Below, piece by piece: positions 8,712 to 16,861 of a DNA stretch of 41,673 nt (position 1 is its first letter; the number at the start of each line of letters is the position of its first letter). Made by a program: the position numbers and the translations under genes. Below the pieces are notes generated by a model. That model saw only the letters and a program-made list of their open reading frames with translations. It was not told where the DNA came from and did no database searches. The stretch is from an uncultured Collinsella sp. GTDB lineage: Bacteria; Actinomycetota; Coriobacteriia; Coriobacteriales; Coriobacteriaceae. The stretch is from assembly GCA_900541665.1 (NCBI GenBank), contig UQKV01000017.1, positions 1 through 41,673 of the forward strand, read 5' to 3'.

Positions 8712-8763
8712 TAAACCTACCAAAAAGGGATAGGTTTCTTTTGGCAGGTTTTATCTGGGGAAA
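8712..8763 (+). repeat. GTCCC-loop hairpin repeat, copy 3 (inverted orientation)
   Basis: The same ~50-bp element as at 5694-5744 but in the opposite orientation. On the + strand it starts TAAACCTACC and ends TTTATCTGGGGAAA. One arm is altered (CCTACC versus GGCAGG), giving a G:T-tolerant stem. It lies between divergent lacI and glmS, so it is not a gene-end terminator here. Confidence 0.8.
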
Positions 8764-8779
8764 CGCCGTTGCCAGCGCG

Positions 8780-8814
8780 ACCACCACGAAGGTGCCTGTC
8801 CCCATTGTGGTGGT
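8780..8814. repeat. GTCCC-loop hairpin with a different stem (ACCACCAC type)
   Basis: Arms ACCACCAC (8780-8787) and GTGGTGGT (8807-8814) enclose a loop containing GCCTGTCCCC. The stem is unrelated to the neighbouring repeat, but the loop shares CTGTCCC. Confidence 0.65.
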
Positions 8815-8842
8815 TTGGACCGGCTGGACGTGTGTGCATCGG

Positions 8843-8866
8843 GTGGTATCTAAGTTGAGATACCAC
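8843..8866. promoter_or_regulatory. Palindromic operator candidate upstream of glmS
   Basis: Perfect 9-bp arms, GTGGTATCT and AGATACCAC, with a 6-nt spacer, lie 110 nt before glmS. A -10-like TACAAT sits at 8897-8902. The TGGTAT core recalls operators of GntR/HutC-type regulators of amino-sugar genes, which would suit glmS. The binding protein is not identified. Confidence 0.5.
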
Positions 8867-8976
8867 TTCTGGTATATCAGCTTGCGTTTGCGTGAGTACA
8901 ATACTCGAACGTTATGCGTCTCAGCGCCCCCTGTGCGTGGACGTTTTGCAGTCAAGCGGACGAAGGGATTTATCCT

Positions 8977-10824
8977 ATGTGCGGAATTGTCGGCTACACC
9001 GGCTCTGATATTGCAAAGAACATCCTGGTCACGGGCCTCAAGCGTATGGAGTATCGCGGCTATGACTCCTCGGGCGTCGCGCTCGAGGTGGGCGAGGGCG
9101 CCGCGGCGCACCTCGATGTCATCCGCCGCGTGGGCAAGGTCGCGGGCTTGGAGAGCGAGCTTTCCAGCATCGACAGCGACGCTACCTGCGGTATCGGCCA
9201 CACCCGTTGGGCCACCCACGGCAAGCCCTCCGTCGTTAACGCTCACCCCCACACCAGCTGCGACGGTCGTATCGCCATCGTCCACAACGGCATCATCGAG
9301 AACTTCGCCGAGCTGCGCGAAGAGCTGGAGGGTCGCGGCCACCACTTTAAGAGCGAGACCGATACCGAGGTCTTCGCGCATCTGATCGAAGAGGCTTATG
9401 CCGAGACGCACGACCTGATGGCCTCCGTGCGCGAGGCGTGCACCCACGTGGTCGGTGCCTATGGTCTGGCCGCCGTGTGCGCTGACGAGCCCGGCGTGAT
9501 CGCCGTGGCCCGCAAGGATTCCCCGATCGTGGTCGGCGCGGGCGAGACCGGCGCCTATGTTGCCTCCGATGTCATCGCGCTCATCGACGCCACCCGCGAT
9601 GTCGTGGTGCTCGAGGACGGTCAGTTTGCCAAGCTCACGCCCGCAGGCGTCGAGTACACCGACGAGGCCGGCAACGTTATCGAGCCCAAGGTCACCCACA
9701 TCGACTGGGACCTGGACATGGCAGAAAAGGGCGGTTATCCCGACTTTATGCTCAAGGAAATCCACGAGCAGCCGCGCGTCGTGCGCGACACGCTGGTCGG
9801 TCGTATGACGCCGGCCGGCGAGCTCGACATCGACGAGCTGGGCCTTTCGCTCGAGGAACTCAACGACATCGACCGCGTCTACGTGATCGCTTGCGGCACC
9901 AGCTATCACGCTGGCCTCATTGCCAAGAATCTCATTGAGGGCTGGGCTCGCATCCCCACCGAGGTGGAGGCGGCCAGCGAGTTCCGTTATCGCAACCCCA
10001 TCATCACGCCGACGACGCTTGTCGTTGCCGTGTCCCAGTCGGGCGAGACGGCCGATACCCTTGCCGCCATTCGCGACGTGCGCATCAAGGGTGCCAAGGT
10101 CTTCGGCATCACCAACGTGGTGGGCAGCCCCGTGGCGCGTGAGAGCGACGGCGTCATCTACACCAAGGCCAACAAGGAGATCGCGGTCGCCTCGACCAAG
10201 AGCTTTATCGGCCAGGTCGTGAGCCTTACGCTTTTGGCCCTGCTGCTGGCGCAGGTCAAGTACCGCTTGACCACCAAGCAGGCGCGCATGCTGTTCCGCG
10301 AGCTTTCCGATACGGCCGAGCAGATCCAGTGGATTTTGGATACCCAAACCGAGGCCGTTCATGAGGCTGCCCTGCTGTGCAAGGACGCGCAGTCCGCACT
10401 GTTCGTGGGCCGTGGCATGGGTGCCGCTATTTCCTACGAGGGTGCGCTCAAGCTCAAGGAAGTCAGCTACCTGCACGCCGAGGCATATGCCGCCGGTGAG
10501 ATGAAGCATGGCCCCATTGCCCTGATCGACCCGGGCTTCCCTGTCATCGCTGTGGCCACCAAGAGTGCCACCTACGACAAGACCGTGTCGAACCTTATGG
10601 AGTGCAAGGCACGCGGCGCCAAGGTCATCGTCGTTGCCACCGAGGGCGACGAGGAGATCAACAAGATCGCCGACTGCATCATCCGCGTGCCGGCAGTCCG
10701 CGACGTGTTCAGCCCCATCACGGCGAGCGTTCCGCTGCAGCTGCTCGCCCGCGAGGTGGCCATCCTGCGCGGTTGCGACGTTGACCAACCTCGCAACCTG
10801 GCGAAAAGCGTTACTGTCGAGTAA
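8977..10824 (+). CDS. glmS: Glutamine-fructose-6-phosphate aminotransferase (isomerizing)
   Basis: 615 aa, the usual GlmS length. The protein begins MCGIVGYTG, so Cys2 becomes the N-terminal nucleophile of the class II glutamine amidotransferase domain. YRGYDSSGVA, GIGHTRWATHG and HNGIIEN follow in order. Two SIS domains occupy the second half (CGTSYHAG and SQSGETADT in the first, GRGMG...EGALKLKE in the second), and the end NLAKSVTVE is typical. The enzyme makes glucosamine-6-phosphate from fructose-6-phosphate and glutamine, the first step to UDP-GlcNAc for peptidoglycan. The start at 8977 is fixed by the required Cys2. No glmS ribozyme was recognised upstream; control may act through the palindrome at 8843-8866. 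Confidence 0.97.
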   Translation: MCGIVGYTGSDIAKNILVTGLKRMEYRGYDSSGVALEVGEGAAAHLDVIRRVGKVAGLESELSSIDSDATCGIGHTRWATHGKPSVVNAHPHTSCDGRIAIVHNGIIENFAELREELEGRGHHFKSETDTEVFAHLIEEAYAETHDLMASVREACTHVVGAYGLAAVCADEPGVIAVARKDSPIVVGAGETGAYVASDVIALIDATRDVVVLEDGQFAKLTPAGVEYTDEAGNVIEPKVTHIDWDLDMAEKGGYPDFMLKEIHEQPRVVRDTLVGRMTPAGELDIDELGLSLEELNDIDRVYVIACGTSYHAGLIAKNLIEGWARIPTEVEAASEFRYRNPIITPTTLVVAVSQSGETADTLAAIRDVRIKGAKVFGITNVVGSPVARESDGVIYTKANKEIAVASTKSFIGQVVSLTLLALLLAQVKYRLTTKQARMLFRELSDTAEQIQWILDTQTEAVHEAALLCKDAQSALFVGRGMGAAISYEGALKLKEVSYLHAEAYAAGEMKHGPIALIDPGFPVIAVATKSATYDKTVSNLMECKARGAKVIVVATEGDEEINKIADCIIRVPAVRDVFSPITASVPLQLLAREVAILRGCDVDQPRNLAKSVTVE

Positions 10825-10850
10825 TCGAGTTCCGTCGTTCTAACAACTAA

Positions 10851-10886
10851 GGCCCGGCTCCGTTGTGGCGGAGTCGGGCCTTGTTT
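10851..10886 (+). terminator. Terminator after glmS
   Basis: GGCCCGGCTCCG pairs with CGGAGTCGGGCC with one mismatch across a 6-nt loop, then TTGTTTCATTT. Confidence 0.8.
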
Positions 10887-10888
10887 CA

Positions 10889-10939
10889 TTTGACCAGATA
10901 AAACCTGCCAAAATGAACCTGTCCCTTTTTGGCAGGTTA
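10889..10939 (-). repeat. GTCCC-loop hairpin repeat, copy 4 (contains the gntR stop codon)
   Basis: The same element as 5694-5744, with perfect AACCTGCCAAAA/TTTTGGCAGGTT arms. As with larE, its terminal TTA is the TAA stop codon of the adjoining minus-strand gene. Confidence 0.85.
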
Positions 10940-11668
10940 GCGGAGCTTGCTGGTCTCGAAGTACTCGGGGAACTGGTCCAGAACCTCGGTCTGGTTGCGG
11001 AACATCATATGCAGGTGCTTGCTGACCAAAAAGCTCGCTTCGATGGGGTCGCGACCGGCGATAGCGCGGCGAATCTGCTTGTGTTCGTTCACGATGTCCT
11101 GATTGTCGAGAACCTGCGTGGCAGCGCGCAGCCAGCGGAAGCGCTCCAGGTCGGCATTGGTCTCTTCGAGCCACGACCACACGGTGCTGCGACATGCGAT
11201 GCTAAAAATCATGTGATGCATGAGGTTGTCACTCAAAAAGAAGCCGATGCGATCCTCTTCGGCCATGGCCTTTTCCTGCAGCGCGATGGCGCGGTCGAGC
11301 TGCTCGATGCCGGCCGACGTGGCGCGCGCACAGCATTCCACGATCACCTGCTTTTCCAGATGTTCGCGGATGTAACAGGCACTCTCGGCAAGGGTGAGGT
11401 TGATGGGCGAGACATAGGTGCCGCTCTGGGGCACGGTGCGCACCAGGCCTTCCTGCGCCAAGCGAACCAAAGCCTCGCGCACGGGCGTGCGACCCATATC
11501 CAGGTCGTCGCAAAGTTGCTTGACGCCCAGCTTTTCGCCCGGCTTGTAGTCCAGGTAGACGATTTTGCGTCGAATGGTGTGGTAGGACTGGTCCTGTAGG
11601 CTCGTTTCCTGCTCGCCGACGTGCATCGATTCTTCCATAGCGCCTCGCAACTGTTCTATCAAACTCAT
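10937..11668 (-). CDS. GntR family regulator with FCD domain
   Basis: 243 aa. The winged helix lies at about residues 25-95 (LGVKQLCDDLDMGRTPVREAL, with the GTYVSPI wing end), followed by an all-helical FCD ligand domain that carries histidines typical of a metal-assisted acid-binding pocket (HH in NLMHHMIF, and EHKQI). FCD regulators usually sense small carboxylic acids. The gene is divergent from the YeiH-type permease at 11832, so control of that permease is a reasonable guess. Its stop codon is contributed by the repeat element. An upstream start extension is not needed. Confidence 0.88.
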   Translation of the reverse strand: MSLIEQLRGAMEESMHVGEQETSLQDQSYHTIRRKIVYLDYKPGEKLGVKQLCDDLDMGRTPVREALVRLAQEGLVRTVPQSGTYVSPINLTLAESACYIREHLEKQVIVECCARATSAGIEQLDRAIALQEKAMAEEDRIGFFLSDNLMHHMIFSIACRSTVWSWLEETNADLERFRWLRAATQVLDNQDIVNEHKQIRRAIAGRDPIEASFLVSKHLHMMFRNQTEVLDQFPEYFETSKLR

Positions 11669-11831
11669 ATGTCAGTTGTTAATTATGCCGCGAATCAGCT
11701 CTCCGCGGTGGGTAATTCGGCTGTTGCCTGAGAACTATTGCGGCATCTTAGTCTGTGTTTGCGCAAGGCTGCGCTCAATGTTGCCGTATCATAAGCCGTC
11801 GCAAACGTGAAATAGAAAGAAGGAATCCCAT

Positions 11832-12866
11832 ATGCAACTGGCAAATATCGTACGCGAGCGCTGGAAAGGCGTCTTGTTCTGCCTGATCATCGCCATTCCC
11901 GCGACGTTGCTCGGCAAACAAATTGAGGTGGTCGGCGGTCCGGTATTTGCCATCCTCTTTGGCATGGTCCTGGCGCTCGTCTTTCCCAAGAATCGTCGCG
12001 AACAGCTCGCCGCCGGCGTTACCTATACGTCCAAAAAAGTCTTGCAGTACGCGGTTATCCTGCTTGGCTTTGGCATGAACCTCTCCCAGATCCTGTCCAA
12101 GGGCGCCCAGTCGCTGCCGATTATCGTGGCGACGATCTCGACCTCGCTTGTCATCGCCTTTGTGCTCTGCCGCGTTATGAACGTGCCGGGTAAGATTGCG
12201 ACGCTTGTGGGTGTGGGTTCGTCGATTTGTGGCGGTTCTGCCATCGCCGCGACCGCACCCGTCATCGACGCCGACGATCGCGAGATTGCCCAGGCCATTT
12301 CGGTCATCTTCCTGTTTAACGTTATCGCGGCGCTCGTGTTTCCGACGCTCGGCGGCATGCTCGGGCTGACCAACGAGGGCTTTGGCCTGTTTGCCGGCAC
12401 CGCCATCAACGACACCTCGTCCGTAACGGCTGCGGCGAGCGCCTGGGACAGCATGCATCCCGGCGCCAATGTGCTCGAGAGCGCCACGGTGGTCAAGCTC
12501 ACCAGAACGCTGGCCATTATCCCCATCACGTTGGTCCTCGCATGCTGGCAGATGCATCTGGCGCGCAAGGCCGGCGGCGACGCCAGAAGCACGTTCTCGC
12601 TTAAACGCGCGTTTCCCATGTTTGTGCTGTTCTTTGTGCTGGCGAGCGTAATCACCACGGTGCTTCAGCTTCCCGCGTCCATTACGGCGCCCATCAAGGA
12701 GCTGTCGAAGTTCTTTATTGTGATGGCCATGGCGGCTATTGGCTTTAATACCGATATCGTCGAGCTGGTCAAAAAGGGCGGCAAGCCCATCGCATTGGGC
12801 TTTTGCTGCTGGATTGGCATTGCATGCATGAGTTTGGGAATGCAGCACGTGCTGGGAATCTGGTAG
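11832..12866 (+). CDS. YeiH/UPF0324 family membrane protein (putative sulfate/anion exporter)
   Basis: 344 aa with about ten hydrophobic helices. Family marks are VILLGFGMNL, GVGSSICGGSAIAA and the mid-protein AGTAINDTSSVTAA. The start ATG at 11832 follows AGAAGGAATCCC. Members of this family are annotated as putative sulfate exporters, and E. coli YeiH is a member, but the transported compound is not established. The C-terminal SKFFIVMAMAAIGFNTD segment is also typical. It is divergent from the GntR/FCD gene across a 163-bp gap that holds both promoters. Confidence 0.87.
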   Translation: MQLANIVRERWKGVLFCLIIAIPATLLGKQIEVVGGPVFAILFGMVLALVFPKNRREQLAAGVTYTSKKVLQYAVILLGFGMNLSQILSKGAQSLPIIVATISTSLVIAFVLCRVMNVPGKIATLVGVGSSICGGSAIAATAPVIDADDREIAQAISVIFLFNVIAALVFPTLGGMLGLTNEGFGLFAGTAINDTSSVTAAASAWDSMHPGANVLESATVVKLTRTLAIIPITLVLACWQMHLARKAGGDARSTFSLKRAFPMFVLFFVLASVITTVLQLPASITAPIKELSKFFIVMAMAAIGFNTDIVELVKKGGKPIALGFCCWIGIACMSLGMQHVLGIW

Positions 12867-12919
12867 AGAAGTGGCTTATTTGCGTGCTGGTTGCCGGTGA
12901 GCGCAAGCCTGCGGTGGAG

Positions 12920-12982
12920 CGATAGGAGCTCTTGCGGGTATGGCTTGTCCGCAGGTTTATAAGTCCCGAAGAGCTCTTATCG
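12920..12982. repeat. Inverted repeat after the YeiH gene
   Basis: CGATAGGAGCTCTTGCGGG (12920-12938) and CCCGAAGAGCTCTTATCG (12965-12982) pair with one mismatch and a one-base bulge around a 26-nt loop. No T-run follows. The 12867-13132 gap otherwise shows only the short palindrome at 13066-13077. Confidence 0.55.
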
Positions 12983-13065
12983 CCCCGCCAGGATGGCGAT
13001 GCGGGGCAACACCTATACTCGCAGGACGGCGCTTTCTGCCCTATAGTGTTTGGTGAGCAATATCG

Positions 13066-13077
13066 TTCAATTTTGAA
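13066..13077. promoter_or_regulatory. Short palindrome upstream of the NtrC-like gene
   Basis: TTCAA-TT-TTGAA lies 56 nt before the start. Fis-type HTH proteins of the NtrC class bind dyads of this size, so autoregulation is possible; this is inference only. Confidence 0.3.
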
Positions 13078-13132
13078 ACACTCGGTCGTGTGACCGTCGG
13101 CGGTTGCACGTCGCCGCGGACAGGGGCAAATC

Positions 13133-14350
13133 ATGGATAGCGATGCCAAGCTGAACATCTTGACCGAGGCCCTGGCTGCTGCCGGGGCCTCGGCATTGGC
13201 AATCGATGCGCGTGGGGACGTCGCGATCTCGACCATGAATGACGCGGCGCTTGAGCGGGATGTGGCGGCTTTTGTTGCCGAGCGCCTCGACCGTATAGGA
13301 GACGGTGCGCGTCTGGTTATGGGGCGTGCGGGTACGCGCCTGAGCCTGACCGTTCGCCCCACCGACAAAGAGGGCGGGGGTCTTTGGGCCGTCGTGGTCC
13401 GCGAGGTGCGCGGCGCCGCGGCGCATGCGGGCATCGAGTGGCTCAACGCCGACGAAGTTGAGGCCCGCTACGAATCGAGCGCGTACGGCATCGTTGAGGG
13501 GGCGGCCTCGGTGGCTGCGCCGGTTGCCGAGAGCTACGCGCGCGGTGTGCCCCTTATGCTCGAGGGCGAGCTGGGAGCGGGTCAGGTCGAGATCGCCAAG
13601 CGCCTCTATCTGGACGGTCCTTTTGCCGATCAGCCCTTTGTTTCCGTTGCGCTCGATGAACTCACCGATCGCGGTTGGCGCCATGTGCTCAAAAGCTCCG
13701 AATCGCCGCTGTTCCAAACGGGGCTGACACTTTGCATTGAGGGCTGGAATGCGGTTGGCCCCCAGCGCCTCCGCGAGCTCGTTTCCACGATGGCCGACAC
13801 CGCGTTGGCGACGCGCTGCCATGTGGTGCTGACGGCGAATGACATGCCGGGCGGCAGCGAAAGTGATCAAGCCGCCTTTGTGACCGAGCGCTTCGCCTGT
13901 GCGGTGAGCGTGGCGCCGGCAATCGCCGAGCAGGGAGCCGCGTCGACGAAGGTTGCGCGCTATTTGGAATATCTCGCTGACGCATTTGGGACGGCAACAC
14001 CCACGCTGTCTACCGCGGCGACGAAGACGCTCGATGCTTACCGCTGGCCGCGCAATTATCTGCAGCTCCGCGAGGTCTCGGAACGACTGTATATATTGGT
14101 GGGGGCGGGCACGGTGGACCGCGCTGTGGCGGAGGAAGTGCTCGTCCAAGAGGACGTGATTAAGACCGCAGCCTTTGGCGCCCCGACGCTCGAAAGTGAC
14201 CTGTATATCCTGCGACCGCTGGCCGATACCGAGCGAGATATCGCGCATCTGGTTGTAGATCATCTCCACGGCAACCGAACCCGTGCGGCGGAGGTGCTGG
14301 GCATAAGCCGTACAACGCTGTGGCGCTTGCTGAAGGACGATGACCGTTGA
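13133..14350 (+). CDS. Degenerate NtrC-like regulator with Fis-type HTH
   Basis: 405 aa. The C-terminus (about 378-400) is a clear Fis-type HTH, RAAEVLGISRTTLWRLLK. The middle (about 135-345) follows the layout of a sigma-54-activator AAA+ domain but has lost its key parts. The Walker A region reads LEGELGAGQVEIAK, with Q in place of the catalytic K; the Walker B region reads LTLCIEGW without the DE pair; and no GAFTGA loop is present. The N-terminal ~130 residues may be a sensory domain and are not recognised. A sigma-54-independent DNA-binding regulator is the best reading, fitting a lineage not known for sigma-54. It stands alone upstream of a one-TM protein gene. Confidence 0.75.
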   Translation: MDSDAKLNILTEALAAAGASALAIDARGDVAISTMNDAALERDVAAFVAERLDRIGDGARLVMGRAGTRLSLTVRPTDKEGGGLWAVVVREVRGAAAHAGIEWLNADEVEARYESSAYGIVEGAASVAAPVAESYARGVPLMLEGELGAGQVEIAKRLYLDGPFADQPFVSVALDELTDRGWRHVLKSSESPLFQTGLTLCIEGWNAVGPQRLRELVSTMADTALATRCHVVLTANDMPGGSESDQAAFVTERFACAVSVAPAIAEQGAASTKVARYLEYLADAFGTATPTLSTAATKTLDAYRWPRNYLQLREVSERLYILVGAGTVDRAVAEEVLVQEDVIKTAAFGAPTLESDLYILRPLADTERDIAHLVVDHLHGNRTRAAEVLGISRTTLWRLLKDDDR

Positions 14351-14434
14351 GCGAGGCGCCCGTGACCGCGCGCGACGCGTGTGCTACAGTCCAAAGCGTT
14401 ATTGTTTCGATTTGGTTACGGCGTGCGAGGGCAT

Positions 14435-15010
14435 ATGGCTGAGACTTCAAAACCGAGCCGCAGAAGGCGGAGTGCCGCGCCGGTCAACCGACGCACGACA
14501 TCGGTGACGTGGGGTAAACACGCCTCGGGGTTTGATGGCTCGTTCAAGCGCACTAAATACGGCTATCCTTCGGCAAGCGCCCGCTTGGCCATGCAGGCAG
14601 AGTCCTCGCTGTGGGGCCGCAAACACGTGGTGGGCTCAAAGCTCAAGCACGACGGAACGCTCGGTTACATCAGCCGAGGGGCGGCTCGCCGCAGCGGACT
14701 CAATCCGGCTGGTTGGCATCGTTATGTTCCGATCGCGGTCGTCGTTGCGGTGATCGTCATCGCACTCGCTGCGCTTGGCTACGCCGGCGGTGGCGCCAAC
14801 TTGGACGCAGTGTTTAAATCGCCCGAGCTCGCGCATGCAGGCACAGAAGTTGTTGAGGGCGCTCAGACCCAGATGGGCGTCGCGCCCCAGCGCGGCATCG
14901 TTGCGGCGGCCTCCACTATTGCAGATGCTCAAAAGGACGAAGACGAGCAAGGCGGCGACGCCGAAACGACTCACACGAACGAAACGACGACAACGGCGAC
15001 GTCAATATAA
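14435..15010 (+). CDS. Hypothetical basic protein with one transmembrane segment
   Basis: 191 aa from ATG at 14435 with GAGG just upstream; an in-frame GTG at 14381 lacks support. The N-terminal ~95 residues are rich in R, K, S and G and predicted cytoplasmic (KPSRRRRSA, KHASGFDGSFKRTKYGYPS). A single TM helix spans about 98-118, and the outer tail is acidic and threonine-rich. A PSASARLAM repeat-like patch suggests a conserved Coriobacterial protein, but the family is not recognised. It lies 84 nt after the NtrC-like regulator on the same strand. Confidence 0.7.
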   Translation: MAETSKPSRRRRSAAPVNRRTTSVTWGKHASGFDGSFKRTKYGYPSASARLAMQAESSLWGRKHVVGSKLKHDGTLGYISRGAARRSGLNPAGWHRYVPIAVVVAVIVIALAALGYAGGGANLDAVFKSPELAHAGTEVVEGAQTQMGVAPQRGIVAAASTIADAQKDEDEQGGDAETTHTNETTTTATSI

Positions 15011-15019
15011 GTTGCGAGT

Positions 15020-15058
15020 GGGGTAGCTAAAATAGCCCCGTCCCAAATTAGCTACCCC
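15020..15058. repeat. GTCCC-loop hairpin (GGGGTAGCTAA type)
   Basis: Perfect 11-bp arms, GGGGTAGCTAA and TTAGCTACCCC, enclose a loop with GCCCCGTCCCAAA. The 27 nt at 15029-15055 are identical to 27824-27850. It sits between convergent genes and may also work as a terminator. Confidence 0.75.
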
Positions 15059-15074
15059 TGCTGACGCTCCTGTA

Positions 15075-15596
15075 CTACTTCACATATACCACGTTGTCGC
15101 GGCGGGGCTTTGCCTCGGGTAGCGTGTCCTCGGCGTAGCCAAGAATGCAGTTACCGACACCGCGCAGGCTGCCGTCGGCGGGCAGGCCCCAGCTGACCAG
15201 CAGCTCCAGGCCCTCGGGCGAGTCAAAGACCTCATGCGCGCGATGAATCCAGCACGAATCGACGCCCAGTGCATAAGCCGCGTTGAGCAGGTTGCCCATG
15301 GCGAGCGAGCCGTCTTCCAGATGTGTGGGCACGCTGCGGTCAACCAGCACCACCACAACGGTCTTGGCGCCATAGAAGGGGTCGCTGTTGCTGCCCATGA
15401 CCTGGGCGTTGAGCTTCGAGAGACGCTCGATGGTCGCGGGGTCGGTGACGGCGACAAACGTCACCGGCTGGCGGCCCATGCCGCTCGGTGCATATTGGCC
15501 GGCTTCGATAATACGTGCAAGCTTTTCGGCCTCGACGGGACGATCGCTGTATTTGCGGCAGCTGCGGCGGTGAATGAGTGCTTCGATAGTCTCCAT
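15075..15596 (-). CDS. Nitroreductase family protein
   Basis: 173 aa. The N-terminus METIEALIHRRSCRKYSDRP is the standard FMN-binding opening of the family (R-R-S), followed by IEAGQYAPSG. The middle GVDSCWIHRA and the C-terminal ILGYAED...KPRRDNVVY are also typical. The start at 15596 has GAGGAGACACC immediately upstream; the frame is open further but without similarity. These FMN enzymes reduce nitro compounds, quinones or flavins with NAD(P)H; the natural substrate is unknown. Single gene, convergent with the hypothetical TM protein. Confidence 0.9.
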   Translation of the reverse strand: METIEALIHRRSCRKYSDRPVEAEKLARIIEAGQYAPSGMGRQPVTFVAVTDPATIERLSKLNAQVMGSNSDPFYGAKTVVVVLVDRSVPTHLEDGSLAMGNLLNAAYALGVDSCWIHRAHEVFDSPEGLELLVSWGLPADGSLRGVGNCILGYAEDTLPEAKPRRDNVVYVK

Positions 15597-15816
15597 GGTG
15601 TCTCCTCGCGGTGGCGTTGCAGATGCCCCGTTCATACCCGTCGGGCTTAAACGATAGACGGTCAATTGCCCGGCCAAAAGGATAGATTCCAATTGGGAAA
15701 GTAGGTTTGCATAAAAGTACCTTCAGAATGTGACAAACAAATGGGATGGTTAAACGTTTTATCCCGTCTACCCTGCGGTTTTTTACCACTTGCCTAAATG
15801 ACGAACGCATAACCTC

Positions 15817-15854
15817 TGATAAAGGTTTTACTAAAGGAGCACCAACGTTTATCA
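15817..15854. promoter_or_regulatory. Inverted repeat upstream of the 96-aa gene
   Basis: TGATAAA (15817-15823) and TTTATCA (15848-15854) are perfect arms enclosing an AAAGGAG ribosome-site-like sequence. If transcribed, this hairpin might sequester it. Tentative. Confidence 0.3.
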
Positions 15855-15890
15855 ATGCGCCGTGGTGGCGCCGGGCCAGGAGGTAACATC

Positions 15891-16181
15891 ATGTTCCAGG
15901 CTGGAGATGTCGTCGAGACCGATTTCGAAGGATTTCTGAAGCTGCTGCGTTCCAAGACGCGCGCTTTCGTGTCGATCAACGATCACGAGTACTACATCAC
16001 GCACACCGATGGCTATTGGCGTGTTCAGGATTGCGAGGCCCTCAACGATAAGGGCCACTTTACTGACTGCTCCGAGCTGGTCAACACGGTCTGCGAGGTC
16101 GTCGAGCTGCCGTGGATTGCCGGCAAGAGCCTGCATGACAGCTTCTCGGGCGCTACGGTCTATGAGGCCGTCGCTGCGTAA
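15891..16181 (+). CDS. Small protein of unknown function (96 aa)
   Basis: The start at 15891 has a strong Shine-Dalgarno, AGGAGG, 8 nt upstream; an in-frame ATG at 15855 is less likely. The protein is acidic and soluble, with no signal or TM segment. It begins MFQAGDVVETDFEGFLKLL and holds SINDHEYYITHTDGYWRVQDCE, suggesting a small mixed alpha/beta fold. No family recognised. A strong terminator follows, so it is monocistronic. The well-formed translation signals and terminator argue that it is a real gene. Confidence 0.8.
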   Translation: MFQAGDVVETDFEGFLKLLRSKTRAFVSINDHEYYITHTDGYWRVQDCEALNDKGHFTDCSELVNTVCEVVELPWIAGKSLHDSFSGATVYEAVAA

Positions 16182-16207
16182 CAGCCAACAATCGATATTC
16201 TCTCGCA

Positions 16208-16244
16208 ACCGCCGGCGCCGCCCCCGCGCCGGCGGTCTTTTTTG
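16208..16244 (+). terminator. Strong rho-independent terminator
   Basis: ACCGCCGGCGC pairs perfectly with GCGCCGGCGGT, followed by CTTTTTT. Confidence 0.92.
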
Positions 16245-16292
16245 TCGATATGCTTATGTAGGGACGACCATAAACAACGAGCTTATTGACGA

Positions 16293-16344
16293 TAGTCAAA
16301 ACTCGGACTAATGTAGAGATATAAATTGGTCAAAACTCGGACTA
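16293..16344 (+). promoter_or_regulatory. Twin operator repeats in the marR promoter
   Basis: Two copies of a box, AGTCAAAACTCGGACTA at 16294-16310 and GGTCAAAACTCGGACTA at 16328-16344, are 34 bp apart, close to three helical turns. The first with its preceding T forms a dyad TAGTC...GACTA. A -35-like TTGACG at 16286-16291 is followed by TAATGT at 16309. Autorepression by the MarR protein is the likely purpose. Confidence 0.7.
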
Positions 16345-16360
16345 TCGAATGGTGGGAGAG

Positions 16361-16861
16361 ATGAATAGTGCAGTTAGCCTGGTCGATTTCGACCGGATGC
16401 TCAACGGGCTTGACCGTGTCTATTCGGAGTTCGCGCGCGCCTGCGGTCTTTCGGACTGCGCCTACTGGATGCTCGTCGACACGAGTGCGGCGGGCGGAAG
16501 CGTTGCCGTGAGTCGGCTGACGAGTGAATGGTTCTACAGCAAACAGACCATCAATTCGGCGATTAAGACGCTTAGGGCGCGAGGGCTTGCGACGTTGGAG
16601 TTTGCCGAGGGCAGTCGTAAGAACAAGGTTGTGCGACTGACCGAAGAAGGCGTGCGGTTTGCCAAGCGCTACGCGTTGCCGGCGCAAAAAGCCGAGCAAC
16701 AGGCATTCGAGGCGCTCGAGCTGTGGGAGCAGCGCGAGATTATGCGCTTGGTCGGTAAGTTCTCCCATGTTCTTAACGAAGAGTGCGAGGCATTTAAACG
16801 GCAAGTGGCCGCCGAGAACGAGGCTGACGATAAGGGCGAGGGGGACACATGCGACTCTTAA
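16361..16861 (+). CDS. MarR family transcriptional regulator
   Basis: 166 aa from ATG at 16361; an ATG at 16349 would add four residues, and GGTGGGAG suits the second start. The winged helix spans about 50-110 (VSRLTSEWFYSKQTINSAIKTL as recognition region, RLTEEGVRFA as wing end), with dimerisation helices on both sides. It is the first gene of a three-gene operon and overlaps the start of the first ABC gene by 13 nt. MarR-ABC exporter operons usually form a substrate-responsive export module. The twin repeats upstream are its probable operators. Confidence 0.88.
   Translation: MNSAVSLVDFDRMLNGLDRVYSEFARACGLSDCAYWMLVDTSAAGGSVAVSRLTSEWFYSKQTINSAIKTLRARGLATLEFAEGSRKNKVVRLTEEGVRFAKRYALPAQKAEQQAFEALELWEQREIMRLVGKFSHVLNEECEAFKRQVAAENEADDKGEGDTCDS

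Noticed and set aside
8665..10788. A long minus-strand extension of the LacI frame
   Set aside because: It runs antisense to glmS. The LacI family start with its HTH is at 8664.
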